Assembly (NCBI RefSeq): GCF_017052585.1
Contig: NZ_JAFFHZ010000001.1
Location: 2,290,501-2,354,500, forward strand
Origin: Paenibacillus apiarius
GTDB lineage: Bacteria; Bacillota; Bacilli; Paenibacillales; Paenibacillaceae
Length of the DNA: 64,000 bases
Direction of reading: 5' to 3'
The notes below the pieces were generated by a model. That model was not told the origin of the DNA. It made no database searches and saw nothing but the letters and a program-made list of their open reading frames with translations. Made by a program: the position numbers and the translations under genes. Each line of letters opens with the position of its first letter. Within the stretch, counting starts at the first letter, position 1. Shown here piece after piece: positions 46,205-56,275 of this stretch.

Positions 46205-46711
46205 CTAGTTGGCGGCAGCGCGCCGCCGGGCTTCAGCCGACTCAATCGCTTGTTTCTCCTCTGGAGATAAAGAATACGGGGACTGGCCTTTCTCAAGCGG
46301 CTTCGCATAGACATAGGAATGTTCGCGTCCATGTATCCCTGTTATTACGATGCCATCCTGCTCATCGTCAATCCATGCAATCGAAAAGCTCAAATCGCTC
46401 CCATGCTCCGCAAAGGCGTTATAACGCTGAATGCCAACATGGGATTTCATCTTTTTCAGCGCTTTGCGGACTTGCTTCAGATCCTTATGGTGCAGTTCAT
46501 TGGCATGCTGGAGCTTGGCAACATCCTCATGCATGCTGGACAAGACCATGTCCAAATGCTCAACACCACTATCGCCCATAATAGCTGAATACTGACGGCG
46601 AAGCTTGCGCAGCTTCGCTCCTTGGATAAGGACAATAATAACTAGCATCAATGACAAACCTGCTGTACATAACACGATCCACGGCAACCAATCGTTGACT
46701 TCATTCATCAT
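46205..46711 (-). CDS. DUF4446 family membrane-anchored protein
   Basis: 168 residues. N-terminal membrane helix (~9-30), a coiled-coil-like segment (~60-95), then VGIQRYNAFAEHGSDLSFSI and GIVITGIHGREHSYVYAKPL, the DUF4446 signature. The exact start is unsure (MM at 46711/46708, GGAGAGA about 10 nt upstream). Function unknown. Near the chromosome-segregation genes as in other Bacillales. Confidence 0.88.
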   Translation of the reverse strand: MMNEVNDWLPWIVLCTAGLSLMLVIIVLIQGAKLRKLRRQYSAIMGDSGVEHLDMVLSSMHEDVAKLQHANELHHKDLKQVRKALKKMKSHVGIQRYNAFAEHGSDLSFSIAWIDDEQDGIVITGIHGREHSYVYAKPLEKGQSPYSLSPEEKQAIESAEARRRAAAN

Positions 46712-46738
46712 AGGTCTCAGTTCTCTCCTGCCTCTAAC

Positions 46739-47896
46739 TTATCCCTTACATACCCAATGCACGGCTTCCAACAGACGATCTACATCGTCCTCTGACGTAT
46801 TCCAACCTACACTAATGCGAACCGCTCCCTGTCCAATCGTGCCGGCTGCTTCATGCGCTAACGGTGTGCAATGATAGCCCGCTCTTACCGCAATCCCGAA
46901 TTCCTTATCCAGACGATGGGCAATCGCAGCACTATCGGCCTGTTCCGCCACAAAGGACACAATTCCGGTGCGCGGGCGCCCTGGATCCGGCCCCAACACC
47001 CTTATACCGTCTATAGACAACAGCGTTTCCATAATGCGCTGAGTTAAGCTCCATTCCTTATAGTACATTTTTTCAACGGACTCATTCAGCACATACTTTA
47101 CGCCGGCTTCCAATCCAGCAATTCCCGCCGTATTCGGCGTCCCTGCCTCATATCGATCAGGTCGGGTCAATGGTTGAGCCACCCCTTCCGAATGACTTCC
47201 CGTTCCCCCTTGAATCAATGGATCGATATTTATATCTGGATGAAGATATAAGCCTCCGGTCCCCTGTGGACCGAGCAATCCTTTATGCCCGGGGAACGCC
47301 AGCATATCTATCCCCATTCGTTCCACCTGAATCGGCAGCAATCCGGCAGATTGCGCCGCATCGACCAACAACCTCGCTCCATGACGATGGCAAATAACGG
47401 AAATTTCCTCTACCGGAATAATGGAACCAAACAGATTCGAGCTATGGTTGCAGATGACTAATCGGGTACTGGAGGTTATTGCTTGTTCCAATTGCTTGAT
47501 GTTTAATTGCCCTTGCTCATCCGTATTGACATAAGTAACATGAACGCCTTGCTTTCGTCTCAGCTCTTCAAGGGGCCTTCTGACCGAGTTGTGTTCGACT
47601 GCTGTTGCCACAACATGATCCCCTGGACGAACGTAGCCGTATATCGCCATATTCAGTGCCATCGTCGTATTGTACGTGAAGGCAATATCAATGGGATTAG
47701 ACACTTGTAACAGATCGGCCAGCGCCATCCTTGCCCGCAGCAGACGCTGGCCTGCACGTTTAGCCATGATGTGCCCGCCGCGCCCCGGATTCGCTCCTTC
47801 TTCCAGCATGGACTCTTGCACCGCTTCCATGACAGCCTTGGGTTTAGGCCATGAAGTCGCCGCATGATCGAAATAAGTTACAGGGGAATGCGGCAT
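46739..47896 (-). CDS. Cysteine-desulfurase-like aminotransferase class V
   Basis: 385 residues from ATG 47896 (GGAGGAG 5 nt upstream). PLP-dependent fold: YFDHAATSWPKP, ATAVEHNSVRRP, HGARLLVDAAQSAG, the PLP Lys in LAFPGHKGLLGPQGTG, and an active Cys in AGYHCTPLAH. It belongs to the NifS-like subgroup (TIGR01977 type). It probably removes S or Se from Cys/selenocysteine. A repeat copy lies in its leader. A link to DUF3343 1.3 kb away is suggestive. Confidence 0.93.
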   Translation of the reverse strand: MPHSPVTYFDHAATSWPKPKAVMEAVQESMLEEGANPGRGGHIMAKRAGQRLLRARMALADLLQVSNPIDIAFTYNTTMALNMAIYGYVRPGDHVVATAVEHNSVRRPLEELRRKQGVHVTYVNTDEQGQLNIKQLEQAITSSTRLVICNHSSNLFGSIIPVEEISVICHRHGARLLVDAAQSAGLLPIQVERMGIDMLAFPGHKGLLGPQGTGGLYLHPDINIDPLIQGGTGSHSEGVAQPLTRPDRYEAGTPNTAGIAGLEAGVKYVLNESVEKMYYKEWSLTQRIMETLLSIDGIRVLGPDPGRPRTGIVSFVAEQADSAAIAHRLDKEFGIAVRAGYHCTPLAHEAAGTIGQGAVRISVGWNTSEDDVDRLLEAVHWVCKG

Positions 47897-47916
47897 ATGA
47901 ACTCCTCCTTCTTTGA

Positions 47917-47960
47917 GTTCTTGCAACCTTCTCGGTGCTGAAAAGGGGCCTTTTCGAGCC
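47917..47960. repeat. Interspersed repeat, copy 2 (inverted, partial)
   Basis: Read on the minus strand: CGAAAAGGCCCCTTTTCAGC, then ACCGAGAAGGTTGCAAGAA. This matches the left half of the 51767 element almost base for base. It forms the 5' leader of the aminotransferase gene, directly before its ribosome-binding site. Confidence 0.7.
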
Positions 47961-48056
47961 CTCTCTTTTAGCTTACAATTGCATCTTCATATTTATAACT
48001 TTATCGCAAATCGTTAGGTGTATATAGTACAATTTTGTAACCTTTTAGACGCTAAA

Positions 48057-48080
48057 CAAAAAAACTAGCATTCCTAGTTT
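48057..48080 (-). terminator. Terminator downstream of parB
   Basis: Minus strand AAACTAG-GAATG-CTAGTTT followed by TTTTG; 104 bp past the parB stop codon, with a repeat copy in between. Confidence 0.75.
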
Positions 48081-48148
48081 AATCCCTCCAACATCGGATG
48101 ACAACTAAAAACACTAGTATATTTGCAATCATTTTTTATTCTTTTTAG

Positions 48149-48183
48149 AGGTTGTTCATAATGCCTTTTTGAACGGGCACCTT
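48149..48183. repeat. Interspersed repeat, copy 3 (short form)
   Basis: AGGTTGTTCATAATGCCTTTTTGAAC carries both ends of the family (AGAGGTTGTTC and GCCTTTTTGAAC) with the middle deleted. It touches the parB stop codon. Confidence 0.65.
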
Positions 48184-49038
48184 CTAGTTGGACGACAACG
48201 TTTGCAGCATTTCCAACAAACGCTCTAAATCTTGCTTGCTAAAATAAGCAATTTCAATTTTTCCTTTATCTTTGTTTTGCTTTATTTTAACGGTTGTGCG
48301 AAAACGTTCTCTTAAGTTTTCCTCTAACTCATCCAAGTATGGATCCTTACGCAACGTTTTCGCCTTATCAGTTGCTTTCCCTTTTTTGTGAAGCTGCTGT
48401 ATCGCTTCTTCAAGCTGACGCACACTCCATTCCTGGCTAATGGCAGACTTAGCCAGTTGCTTCACTTTGACTGGATCCTTCACTCCTACGATAGCACGCG
48501 CATGTCCCATTGAGAGTGTTCCACGTGAAACATAATCCTTTACTTCTTCTGGAAGCTGTAGAAGACGAAGGAAATTAGCGATGTGGGAGCGAGACTTTCC
48601 TACTTTTACGGATAACTCTTCTTGTGTTAATGAAAACTGATCCATCAGCGCTTGATACGCAAGCGCCAGTTCAATTGCATTTAAGTTTTCGCGCTGCAAG
48701 TTCTCGATCAGAGCAATCTCCATTACTTGCTGATCCGAAAAATTACGAACGACTGCAGGAATCGTAGCTTGCCCAAGCAGTTGAGACGCGCGGAATCGGC
48801 GTTCACCTGCAATGATTTCATATCCTTTTAATACACTGCGTACAATAATTGGCTGAATGACACCATGCTGCTTTATCGACTCGGCCAATTCTTGTATCGA
48901 TTGCTCATCGAAATTTTTTCGCGGTTGATAAGGATTGGGACGCAACTGCTGTAATGATACTTCGACCACTTTATCATCATCGTTCACGGACAGTGACGGA
49001 ATAAGTGCGTCCAATCCACGTCCTAAGCGCTTACTCAT
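48184..49038 (-). CDS. parB: Chromosome-partition protein ParB (Spo0J)
   Basis: 284 residues. CTPase/N-terminal domain with LRPNPYQPRKNFDEQSIQEL and AGERRFRASQLLG, HTH (LTQEELSVKVGKSRSHIANF, then TLSMGHARAIVGV), and C-terminal dimer domain. Spreads as a CTP-dependent clamp from parS and loads SMC. 8-bp overlap with parA. An exact parS lies inside it. Confidence 0.98.
   Translation of the reverse strand: MSKRLGRGLDALIPSLSVNDDDKVVEVSLQQLRPNPYQPRKNFDEQSIQELAESIKQHGVIQPIIVRSVLKGYEIIAGERRFRASQLLGQATIPAVVRNFSDQQVMEIALIENLQRENLNAIELALAYQALMDQFSLTQEELSVKVGKSRSHIANFLRLLQLPEEVKDYVSRGTLSMGHARAIVGVKDPVKVKQLAKSAISQEWSVRQLEEAIQQLHKKGKATDKAKTLRKDPYLDELEENLRERFRTTVKIKQNKDKGKIEIAYFSKQDLERLLEMLQTLSSN
48517..48532. 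promoter_or_regulatory. parS site inside parB
   Basis: TGTTCCACGTGAAACA is identical to the B. subtilis parS sequence, and the position inside spo0J is also as in Bacillus. Confidence 0.95.
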
Positions 49039-49792
49039 ACGAAATCACTTCCTTCGCAAGTTCCAAATATACTTCCGCCCCTTTAGATTTAGGGTCATAG
49101 GTCATAATGGATTGACCATGCGATGGCGCTTCGCTTAAACGAATATTTCGCGGAATGATCGTCTGATACACTTTCTGCTGGAAGTATTTCTTTACTTCTT
49201 CAATGACTTGAATTCCTAGATTCGTACGGGCATCGAGCATGGTCAATAGCACACCTTCAATTTGCAATGAAGTGTTCAGATGTTTCTGTACCAAGCGTAC
49301 GGTATTCAATAATTGGCTCAGGCCTTCCAATGCGTAGTATTCACATTGAATCGGAATAATGACCGAGTGTGAAGCTGTCAAAGAGTTAATCGTCAAAATC
49401 CCTAATGAAGGCGGACAGTCTATCAAAATATAATCATAAAGATGAGCAACGAGCTGTAAAGATTTTTTAAGACGAACCTCACGTGAAATCGTCGGTACTA
49501 ACTCGATCTCTGCGCCAGCCAGCTGGATCGTTGCTGGAATAATATGCAGACCTTCCACCATTGTCGGAATGGTTGCATCCTTCGGATGCACATCGTTAAT
49601 GATGACGTCATAAATGCAATTCGCCACATCCGCTTTGTTGATCCCAACTCCGCTGGTCGTATTTCCTTGCGGGTCAATATCTACAAGTAATACCCGCTTC
49701 CCCAACAGCGCCAAACCTGCACCCAAATTTACCGTCGTCGTTGTTTTGCCGACGCCGCCCTTCTGGTTGGTAATGGCAATGACTTTAGCCAT
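49031..49792 (-). CDS. parA: Chromosome-partition ATPase ParA (Soj)
   Basis: 253 residues. Deviant Walker A KGGVGKTTTTVNLGAGLA at residues ~11-28, Walker A' VLLVDIDPQGNTTSG, and IDCPPSLGILT. Works with ParB in origin movement; in Bacillus it also regulates DnaA. Overlaps parB by 8 bp. Confidence 0.98.
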   Translation of the reverse strand: MAKVIAITNQKGGVGKTTTTVNLGAGLALLGKRVLLVDIDPQGNTTSGVGINKADVANCIYDVIINDVHPKDATIPTMVEGLHIIPATIQLAGAEIELVPTISREVRLKKSLQLVAHLYDYILIDCPPSLGILTINSLTASHSVIIPIQCEYYALEGLSQLLNTVRLVQKHLNTSLQIEGVLLTMLDARTNLGIQVIEEVKKYFQQKVYQTIIPRNIRLSEAPSHGQSIMTYDPKSKGAEVYLELAKEVISYE

Positions 49793-50002
49793 TCCTCTTC
49801 ACCTCAATGTTGTTTCTTCGCGATTCTAGTTGCATCATTACTTCAGTTGTTTTCGTATAAACAGAAAAAGAGCGGCCCTCTTGCCTGCTGCCGCACTTAG
49901 CACTACGCATGACAACCAAATCGTGGCTTTGTTCTAACCTGAGCAATACCTTATGAAAGAAATCAACGATACGTGAGCAGGTGAATCTAGTTGCGTTGTA
50001 TG

Positions 50003-50818
50003 TTATCGTTTTGGTATTTTGATGACAATTTCATAATGATCATCATGATCATGTTCATCTGTCTTTATTTTCAGCCCCGATCCTGACACCATCTCAATCG
50101 ATTGGCGAATCGTATTGAGCGCTAAACGAACATCCTTCGTAAAGGAAACCCGTTTCGTTTTTTTTGCCTTATGGACTTCTTTATAAAAAGCAACCCTTGC
50201 TTCCGTTTGCTTCACGTTCAGCTCTTTCGCAATAATTTCTTCCAGAAGCTTTAACTGAAGCTCTTCCGAATCAAGTCCGAGCAACGCCCTTGCGTGGCGT
50301 TCCGTAATCTTCCGGCCCATTAACGCTTGCTTGACTGCATCCGGCAAGTTCAAAAGACGAATCTTATTGGCGATGGTAGACTGGCTTTTGCCCAATCGCT
50401 GCGCCAAGCTCTCCTGCGTTAATTCATGCAGATCAATTAATTTCTGATACGCAATCGCTTCTTCTATTGCTGTAAGTCCTTCACGCTGCAAATTCTCGAT
50501 TAAGGCAATGGATGCCGCCTGGGAGTCATTAATTTCTCGGACGATACCCGGAATTGTATCCAAACCCAACTTTTTCACAGCACGCCAACGACGCTCACCG
50601 GCGATAATCTCGAATTTCCCATTCCGCTGCCGAACGACGATAGGCTGAATTACACCATGTGTTTTAATAGTCTGACATAATTCATCAATTTTATCATCAT
50701 CAAAAATTGTGCGTGGTTGATAAGGACTGGTGACAATCTCGTCCACCGGAAGTTGTTTCACCTCATCCAGCGATTGACGCTCCGCAAAACCGAATAACCG
50801 AGACAGTTGTTCTTTCAT
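50003..50818 (-). CDS. noc: Nucleoid occlusion protein Noc
   Basis: 271 residues from ATG 50818, set by homology; the site upstream is weak. ParB-like: [53 protein letters not shown]. The N-terminus ([14 protein letters not shown]) is amphipathic, as needed for membrane binding in Noc. Noc keeps the division ring off the nucleoid. 210-bp gap to parA. Order rsmG-noc-parA-parB matches Bacillus. Confidence 0.95.
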   Translation of the reverse strand: MKEQLSRLFGFAERQSLDEVKQLPVDEIVTSPYQPRTIFDDDKIDELCQTIKTHGVIQPIVVRQRNGKFEIIAGERRWRAVKKLGLDTIPGIVREINDSQAASIALIENLQREGLTAIEEAIAYQKLIDLHELTQESLAQRLGKSQSTIANKIRLLNLPDAVKQALMGRKITERHARALLGLDSEELQLKLLEEIIAKELNVKQTEARVAFYKEVHKAKKTKRVSFTKDVRLALNTIRQSIEMVSGSGLKIKTDEHDHDDHYEIVIKIPKR

Positions 50819-51371
50819 TTCCGTATAATACCACCTAACTTCAAAATAATGCCAGGCACATGAAGAAGCGGTAGTGCTCTGCTCCACTCTCATTACGTTA
50901 GTCCTTCACTAGAATCAAGCGCGATCATGACCTAAAAACAATCTTTTGCGCTTGCTCATAAATGAGGACTGAGATGCAGTCACGTAAAGACGTTCATCCC
51001 ACATCATCGTTCACCATATCGAGAACGTTATAGAGATGCAATGAGTTTGAAAAATCTTTTCTTCGACAGAATGAATGCTTTTCCGCTATTCATATGTATT
51101 CTCCAGGCTACTGCCTTTTTCCTGCCTTTTGGGAAGATGAGTAAAAAAATTATGTTTCACGTGGAACATTTCCCCAAATCATCAAAAGCTTGCATCTCTA
51201 TCCTATCACAAATGGCGAGTTTATTTCATATATTTCTGACAAAAAGAAGCGGCAATCCCAGCTTTATTTATTTATTTAAGCATTGATTGTGCATATGAAT
51301 ATATATAATGTTCTATGTAAAGAGACAGATCGCCAACGTCTCCTCCTCCATAATCTAAATATACAGATTAG
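50819..51371. other. Intergenic region with parS, no supported gene
   Basis: About 550 bp upstream of noc. It holds the parS at 51153-51168. Short plus-strand frames (51041-51286 and the start of 51283-51633) lack ribosome-binding sites and recognisable sequence. Confidence 0.5.
51153..51168. promoter_or_regulatory. parS site upstream of noc
   Basis: TGTTTCACGTGGAACA is the exact reverse complement of the consensus parS (TGTTCCACGTGAAACA). Located between noc and rsmG. Confidence 0.95.
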
Positions 51372-51706
51372 TTACTTCGATACGCTAAGTGGCTTCGTTA
51401 TGCAATGCCTGGCAGTAATCCTTATTCTTGCAACCACTGAAAGAAAGCGGAGCAGGCACATTACTCTGATTTCTCGCCTTTTGTCATGCTGGACTGCAAA
51501 AGTGAGCTTGTTGGAGATATCCGCTGCCGTCGCTGTTGAATCCAAGTCAAGTCATATAGGAATGAGACTGTCCGGGGATGACTCGGATTCAAAGGCGATC
51601 GGCAGGTCTCTCCAACTGGCCGCGCCCCAATAGACCGCAAAGATACGTTCTACAATCCCCATCCGCACCTTGGACAAGTCTGCCTTCCCATTAGGGATAA
51701 TACCAA
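51372..51706 (-). pseudogene. Possible degenerate gene with an in-frame stop
   Basis: On the minus strand a protein-like frame reads IIPNGKADLSKVRMGIVERI, then FAVYWGAASWRDLPIAFESE, to a TGA at 51552-51554. It continues in the same frame as LDLDSTATAADISNKLTFAV to a TAA at 51372-51374. One internal ATG (51662). Family not recognised. It begins just past the rsmG terminator. Confidence 0.3.
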
Positions 51707-51710
51707 TAAA

Positions 51711-51736
51711 AAAAGAGCCGATTTCTCGACTCTTTT
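51711..51736 (-). terminator. Terminator of mnmE-mnmG-rsmG
   Basis: Minus strand AAAAGAGTCG...CGGCTCTTTTTTTT: 10-bp stem with one mismatch, T-run of eight. It lies beyond the repeat at 51767-51911. Confidence 0.85.
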
Positions 51737-51766
51737 ACCTTGCCATTTCAAACTAAACCTAATTAT

Positions 51767-51911
51767 CGTGCGTGTTCAAAAAGGCCGCTTTTCAGCACCA
51801 GGAAGGTTGCAAGAACCCGAAGCATACGCTTTTCGAGGGTAATGCAAGATTCGACGCCAAATCTCATCTTGAGATGCTTCGCGATCAAAAGAGGGCCTTT
51901 TGAACAACCTC
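51767..51911. repeat. Interspersed repeat, copy 4 (longest, ~145 bp)
   Basis: Ends GTTCAAAAAGGCC (51774-51786) and GGCCTTTTGAAC (51894-51905) are inverted repeats. Between them lie CAGCACCAGGAAGGTTGCAA and further palindromic text (GAAGCATACGC, CTCATCTTGAGATG). It touches the rsmG stop codon. Non-coding; MITE- or REP-like. Confidence 0.75.
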
Positions 51912-52637
51912 TTATAGGATCGGGGATTTCAAAGGCGTCCCCGGCTTCCGCGGGTATCCCTTCGGTGTAGGCCCCGTCTTCTTCACGATAACAATGTGGC
52001 GTTCCGATTGTTCAATAGGCAGCTTTAGCGCATAATCGGATACGAACTGTGCTTGCAGCACCTGCAAGCTGCGTTTTGCTTCCACCAGCTCCTCCTGCGG
52101 ATTCGTCCCCTTCATGGCAGCGAAAGTGCCGCCTGGTCTGACGAATGGCAGGCAGAATTCGTTCAATACGTTCAACTTGGCTACCGCACGCGCCGTAGCC
52201 AAATCATAGCGGTCGCGATGCTCTGGCTTGCGCGCCACCTCTTCTGCCCGGCCGTGAATGCAAGCAACGCCGGTTAGTCCTAGTTCCTGCGTCAAATGAT
52301 TTAAAAATTGGACTCGTTTATTAAGCGAATCCACAATCGTCAACTGGATATGCGGAAACATGATTTTTAACGGAATTCCGGGAAATCCCGCTCCGGAGCC
52401 GATGTCTGCCATCGACTGAATCCCGTCCATCGGGACATGGAATCCGAGCGTCAAGCAATCATAAAAATGCTTTTCATACACAAGCCCCCGCTCCGTAATG
52501 CCCGTCAAATTCATTCGCTCATTCCAGTCCGCCAAAATGCGGTGATACGTATCAAATTGTTCCCACTGTGTGTCCGAGACTGACCATCCTTGCTCGGATA
52601 ACCAGCCTGCAAACTGTTCTTGTACGGCATCCATCAT
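51912..52637 (-). CDS. rsmG: 16S rRNA (guanine527-N7)-methyltransferase RsmG (GidB)
   Basis: 241 residues. SAM-binding MADIGSGAGFPGIPLKIMFP, LTIVDSLNKRVQFLNHLTQE and DLATARAVAKLNVL. Modifies helix 18 of 16S rRNA. Third gene of mnmE-mnmG-rsmG. Confidence 0.97.
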   Translation of the reverse strand: MMDAVQEQFAGWLSEQGWSVSDTQWEQFDTYHRILADWNERMNLTGITERGLVYEKHFYDCLTLGFHVPMDGIQSMADIGSGAGFPGIPLKIMFPHIQLTIVDSLNKRVQFLNHLTQELGLTGVACIHGRAEEVARKPEHRDRYDLATARAVAKLNVLNEFCLPFVRPGGTFAAMKGTNPQEELVEAKRSLQVLQAQFVSDYALKLPIEQSERHIVIVKKTGPTPKGYPRKPGTPLKSPIL

Positions 52638-52706
52638 CCGAATCTCCTATACACCAATGTGGCTTTGTAAGAACCCTGCAGCCGCTGCCTGAGCCGACTG
52701 CGATTA

Positions 52707-54614
52707 TTATTCCCCATTGCCCTGAGACTGCTTAACCGCCGTTACTCGATTATAATGCTCCAAATATACGAGCAGGATGGAAATATCCGCAGGCGATACC
52801 CCGGATATGCGGGTAGCCTGGCCGATAGAAAGCGGGCGAACCTTCGCCAGCTTTTGCTTCGCTTCCGAAGCGATTCCGTGCACGTCATCATAATCGATAT
52901 CATGCGGAATCAGCTTTTTCTCCATCTTGCGCAGACGTTCTACCTGCAGCAACTGCTTCTCGATATAACCGGAATATTTAATCTGGATCTCGACCTGTTC
53001 CTTCATCTCATCATCCAATTCCAGCGTGGACGGATAGAGCTGCTCCACATGAGCGTAGGACACTTCAGGACGACGCAACAGTGTCATGACGTCACAGCCA
53101 TTTACCAACGGAGCTGAACCCGCCTCAGCCAACATCGACTGCACGGCTTCATCCGGCTTCACCTTCGTCGTCTTCAGACGCTCCAGCTCCTGCTCCACCA
53201 ATTCCACCTTGTGCTTGAACGATGCATAGCGTTCCTCGGTAATAAGGCCAATATCGTAACCAATCGGCGTAAGCCGCAGGTCGGCATTGTCATGGCGGAG
53301 CAGCAGACGATACTCGGCACGCGAAGTGAGCAGACGATAGGGCTCATTCGTTCCCTTCGTGACCAAATCATCAATGAGAACGCCAATATAAGCTTGGGAG
53401 CGTTCCAAAATAACAGGAGCCTGCCCCTGTATCTTACGAGCAGCGTTAATGCCCGCCATTATACCCTGCGCTGCCGCTTCCTCGTATCCGGATGTTCCGT
53501 TAATCTGTCCTGCTGTGAACAAGCCCTCGATCGCCTTTGATTCCAATGTAGGCCAGAGCTGCGTCGGAACGACCGCGTCATATTCAATCGCATACCCGGT
53601 CCGCATCATTTCCACGTTTTCCAGACCGGGAACCGAACGCAAAATCTTTAATTGCACATCTTCCGGCATGCTCGTCGATAATCCTTGCACGTAATATTCA
53701 GCCGTATTCTTCCCTTCCGGCTCCAGAAACACTTGATGCTTCGGCTTATCAGCGAAGCGTACAATTTTGTCTTCAATGGAAGGGCAATAACGCGGTCCCG
53801 TTCCTTCAATTACTCCCGAGAACATTGGAGCACGGTGCAAGTTATCGTTGATGATCCGATGCGTGTCTTCCGAGGTATACGTAAGCCAGCACGGCAATTG
53901 CTCATTGTCCGAGGATTTGGTCTCATGGGAGAAAAATTTGGGATCCTCGTCTCCGGGTTGAATCTCTGTTTTGGAAAAATCAATCGAATCCCTATGAACG
54001 CGCGGCGGCGTCCCCGTCTTGAAGCGCACCAGCTCGAAGCCATGCTTGCGCAAGCTCTCGGACAACTTCAACGAAGGCTGCTGATTATTAGGGCCGCTTT
54101 CATACATCAGCTCACCCATAATGATTTTTCCGCGCAGATACGTTCCCGTCGTCAGCACAACGGCTTTCGCAAGGTACTGAGCGCCCGTCTTCGTCTCTAC
54201 GCCAACGCATTTGCCGTCTTCCACGATAAGCTCCTCCACCATGCCTTGACGCAGCGTCAAGTTCGGTGTCGATTCTATCGTTTCCTTCATCGTTTGCTGA
54301 TACAAAAATTTATCCGCCTGAGCGCGCAATGCGTGGACGGCCGGCCCTTTCCCGGTATTGAGCATCCGCATCTGGATGAACGTCTTATCGATGTTGCGCC
54401 CCATTTCGCCACCGAGCGCGTCAATTTCGCGCACAACGTGGCCTTTGGCCGGTCCCCCGATCGACGGGTTGCACGGCATGAAGGCAACCATATCTAAATT
54501 AATCGTTAACAGCAGCGTATTGCAGCCCATGCGTGCGGCCGCCAATGCGGCTTCACAGCCTGCATGACCGGCACCGATAACGATGGCGTCATATTGTCCT
54601 GCTACAAATGACAT
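52707..54614 (-). CDS. mnmG: tRNA uridine-5-carboxymethylaminomethyl modification enzyme MnmG (GidA)
   Basis: 635 residues from ATG 54614 (GGAGGGAG 4 nt upstream). FAD-binding [20 protein letters not shown] at ~10-29, conserved [51 protein letters not shown], and C-terminal helical domain for MnmE contact. With MnmE makes cmnm5U34 in tRNA. Confidence 0.98.
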   Translation of the reverse strand: MSFVAGQYDAIVIGAGHAGCEAALAAARMGCNTLLLTINLDMVAFMPCNPSIGGPAKGHVVREIDALGGEMGRNIDKTFIQMRMLNTGKGPAVHALRAQADKFLYQQTMKETIESTPNLTLRQGMVEELIVEDGKCVGVETKTGAQYLAKAVVLTTGTYLRGKIIMGELMYESGPNNQQPSLKLSESLRKHGFELVRFKTGTPPRVHRDSIDFSKTEIQPGDEDPKFFSHETKSSDNEQLPCWLTYTSEDTHRIINDNLHRAPMFSGVIEGTGPRYCPSIEDKIVRFADKPKHQVFLEPEGKNTAEYYVQGLSTSMPEDVQLKILRSVPGLENVEMMRTGYAIEYDAVVPTQLWPTLESKAIEGLFTAGQINGTSGYEEAAAQGIMAGINAARKIQGQAPVILERSQAYIGVLIDDLVTKGTNEPYRLLTSRAEYRLLLRHDNADLRLTPIGYDIGLITEERYASFKHKVELVEQELERLKTTKVKPDEAVQSMLAEAGSAPLVNGCDVMTLLRRPEVSYAHVEQLYPSTLELDDEMKEQVEIQIKYSGYIEKQLLQVERLRKMEKKLIPHDIDYDDVHGIASEAKQKLAKVRPLSIGQATRISGVSPADISILLVYLEHYNRVTAVKQSQGNGE

Positions 54615-54677
54615 GAGTCTCCCTCCTTTAACTTGCACTCTTGCTCTGTCCCGCCTTTATTTGGACTCGCGCCACAT

Positions 54678-56054
54678 TTATTTCCCGAGACAGAATTGGG
54701 AGAAGATCTGATCAATTAACGAATCCCCTACGGCATCGCCGATAATTTCTCCAAGCAGCTCCCACGCGGTGCGTACATCAATTTGAATCATATCGATAGG
54801 AATGCCTTGTTCCGAAGCCTCAACCGCATCATGCAGCGACTGCAGCGTCTTCTTCAACAGGGAAATATGTCGAACGTTGCTGACATACGTCATATCGTTA
54901 GACTCAATGCCTCCACTGAAGAAAAGATTGGAGATTGACTTCTCCAGGGAGTCCATCCCCTCTTGCTCTTTGACAGACATCGTGACGATACTGCCTCCGC
55001 CGAACACGGCTTTCAATTCATCTTCCTCTAACCGTTTAGGCAGATCCATTTTATTCACAATTACAATGACTTGTCTACCCACAATTTGCTGCATCCACTC
55101 CCGTTCATCCGGATGAAGCGGTTCATTGTGGTTCACGACGAACAGGATGAGATCGGCTTCCTGCAGCGCGCTTCTCGAACGCTCCACACCGATGCGTTCA
55201 ACGACGTCCGAGGTTTCGCGAATGCCTGCCGTATCCAACAGACGAAGCGGAATCCCATTTATCGTCACAAATTCCTCGATGACATCCCGGGTCGTGCCGG
55301 GAATGTCCGTTACAATCGCTTTATTATCTTGGGCAAGGGCATTCAGCAAGGACGATTTCCCTACATTCGGTCTGCCGATGATGGCGGTCACAATGCCCTC
55401 TCTTAATATTTTCCCTTCCGAGGCCGTCTTTAACAGCTTTTCAATTTCGGAAATCACTTGTCCACAACGTTCTTGAATGAAGCGGCTCGTCAATTCCTCC
55501 ACATCATGCTCCGGATAATCAATGTTGACCTCTATATGGGCCAGCGTCTCGATTAAGATGTGCCGCAACTGTTTAATGCGTGTGGACAACTGTCCGTCCG
55601 CCTGCTTCATCGCTACCGAGAAGGCTCGGTCCGATTTGGAGCGAATCAAATCCATAACCGCTTCCGCCTGAGACAGGTCAATACGCCCGTTCAGAAAAGC
55701 GCGCTTTGTAAATTCTCCTGGTTCGGCAACGCGAATCTGCTGCTGCAACAGGAGGTCCATCACCTTGCGGACCGAGATGACGCCGCCATGCGCATTGATC
55801 TCGACCACATCCTCGGCCGTAAACGATCGCGGCCCTTTCATGACGGTTACCAGCACCTCTTCCACCTTTTCACCGCTATCCGGATCGACGATATGTCCGT
55901 AGTGAATCGTATGGCTATCTGCTTCTGTCAGCTTCGTCTTCGAGCGAAAAATGCGCTCCACCTCGACTAGCGCCCCTTCCCCGCTTACGCGAATAATGGA
56001 GATGCCTCCTTCGCCAAGCGGAGTCGATACCGCCGCAATTGTCTCATACATCAT
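54678..56054 (-). CDS. mnmE: tRNA modification GTPase MnmE (TrmE)
   Basis: 458 residues, GGAGG 9 nt before ATG. N-terminal folate-binding domain (TIAAVSTPLGEGGISIIRVS), helical domain, and inserted G domain with G1 GRPNVGKSSLLN, G3 DTAGIRET, G4 NKMD. The C-terminal catalytic Cys is in IFSQFCLGK. Partner of MnmG. First gene of its operon. Confidence 0.98.
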   Translation of the reverse strand: MMYETIAAVSTPLGEGGISIIRVSGEGALVEVERIFRSKTKLTEADSHTIHYGHIVDPDSGEKVEEVLVTVMKGPRSFTAEDVVEINAHGGVISVRKVMDLLLQQQIRVAEPGEFTKRAFLNGRIDLSQAEAVMDLIRSKSDRAFSVAMKQADGQLSTRIKQLRHILIETLAHIEVNIDYPEHDVEELTSRFIQERCGQVISEIEKLLKTASEGKILREGIVTAIIGRPNVGKSSLLNALAQDNKAIVTDIPGTTRDVIEEFVTINGIPLRLLDTAGIRETSDVVERIGVERSRSALQEADLILFVVNHNEPLHPDEREWMQQIVGRQVIVIVNKMDLPKRLEEDELKAVFGGGSIVTMSVKEQEGMDSLEKSISNLFFSGGIESNDMTYVSNVRHISLLKKTLQSLHDAVEASEQGIPIDMIQIDVRTAWELLGEIIGDAVGDSLIDQIFSQFCLGK

Positions 56055-56177
56055 GCTATGCTGCCTCCTTACATGAGCCCTTCATGTTCTATATATCATG
56101 TTATAACCCGTTTGCCTGGCTTTCAGCAGGTTGGGTTGCGCTTTCTCGCTTTGCAGAACTTAAATCTCCCTGATGTT

Positions 56178-56222
56178 AAAAAAATGCAATGATTACTCCT
56201 GAACCAGGCGCAACCATTGCAT
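56178..56222 (-). terminator. Terminator of rnpA-yidC-jag
   Basis: Minus strand ATGCAATG...CATTGCAT with a 23-nt loop, followed by TTTTTT. It lies about 55 bp past jag. Confidence 0.85.
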
Positions 56223-56275
56223 CTTGTGTCTATCTTTACGCATTTATAAATATGGATTCATAATGGCAATCGTGT

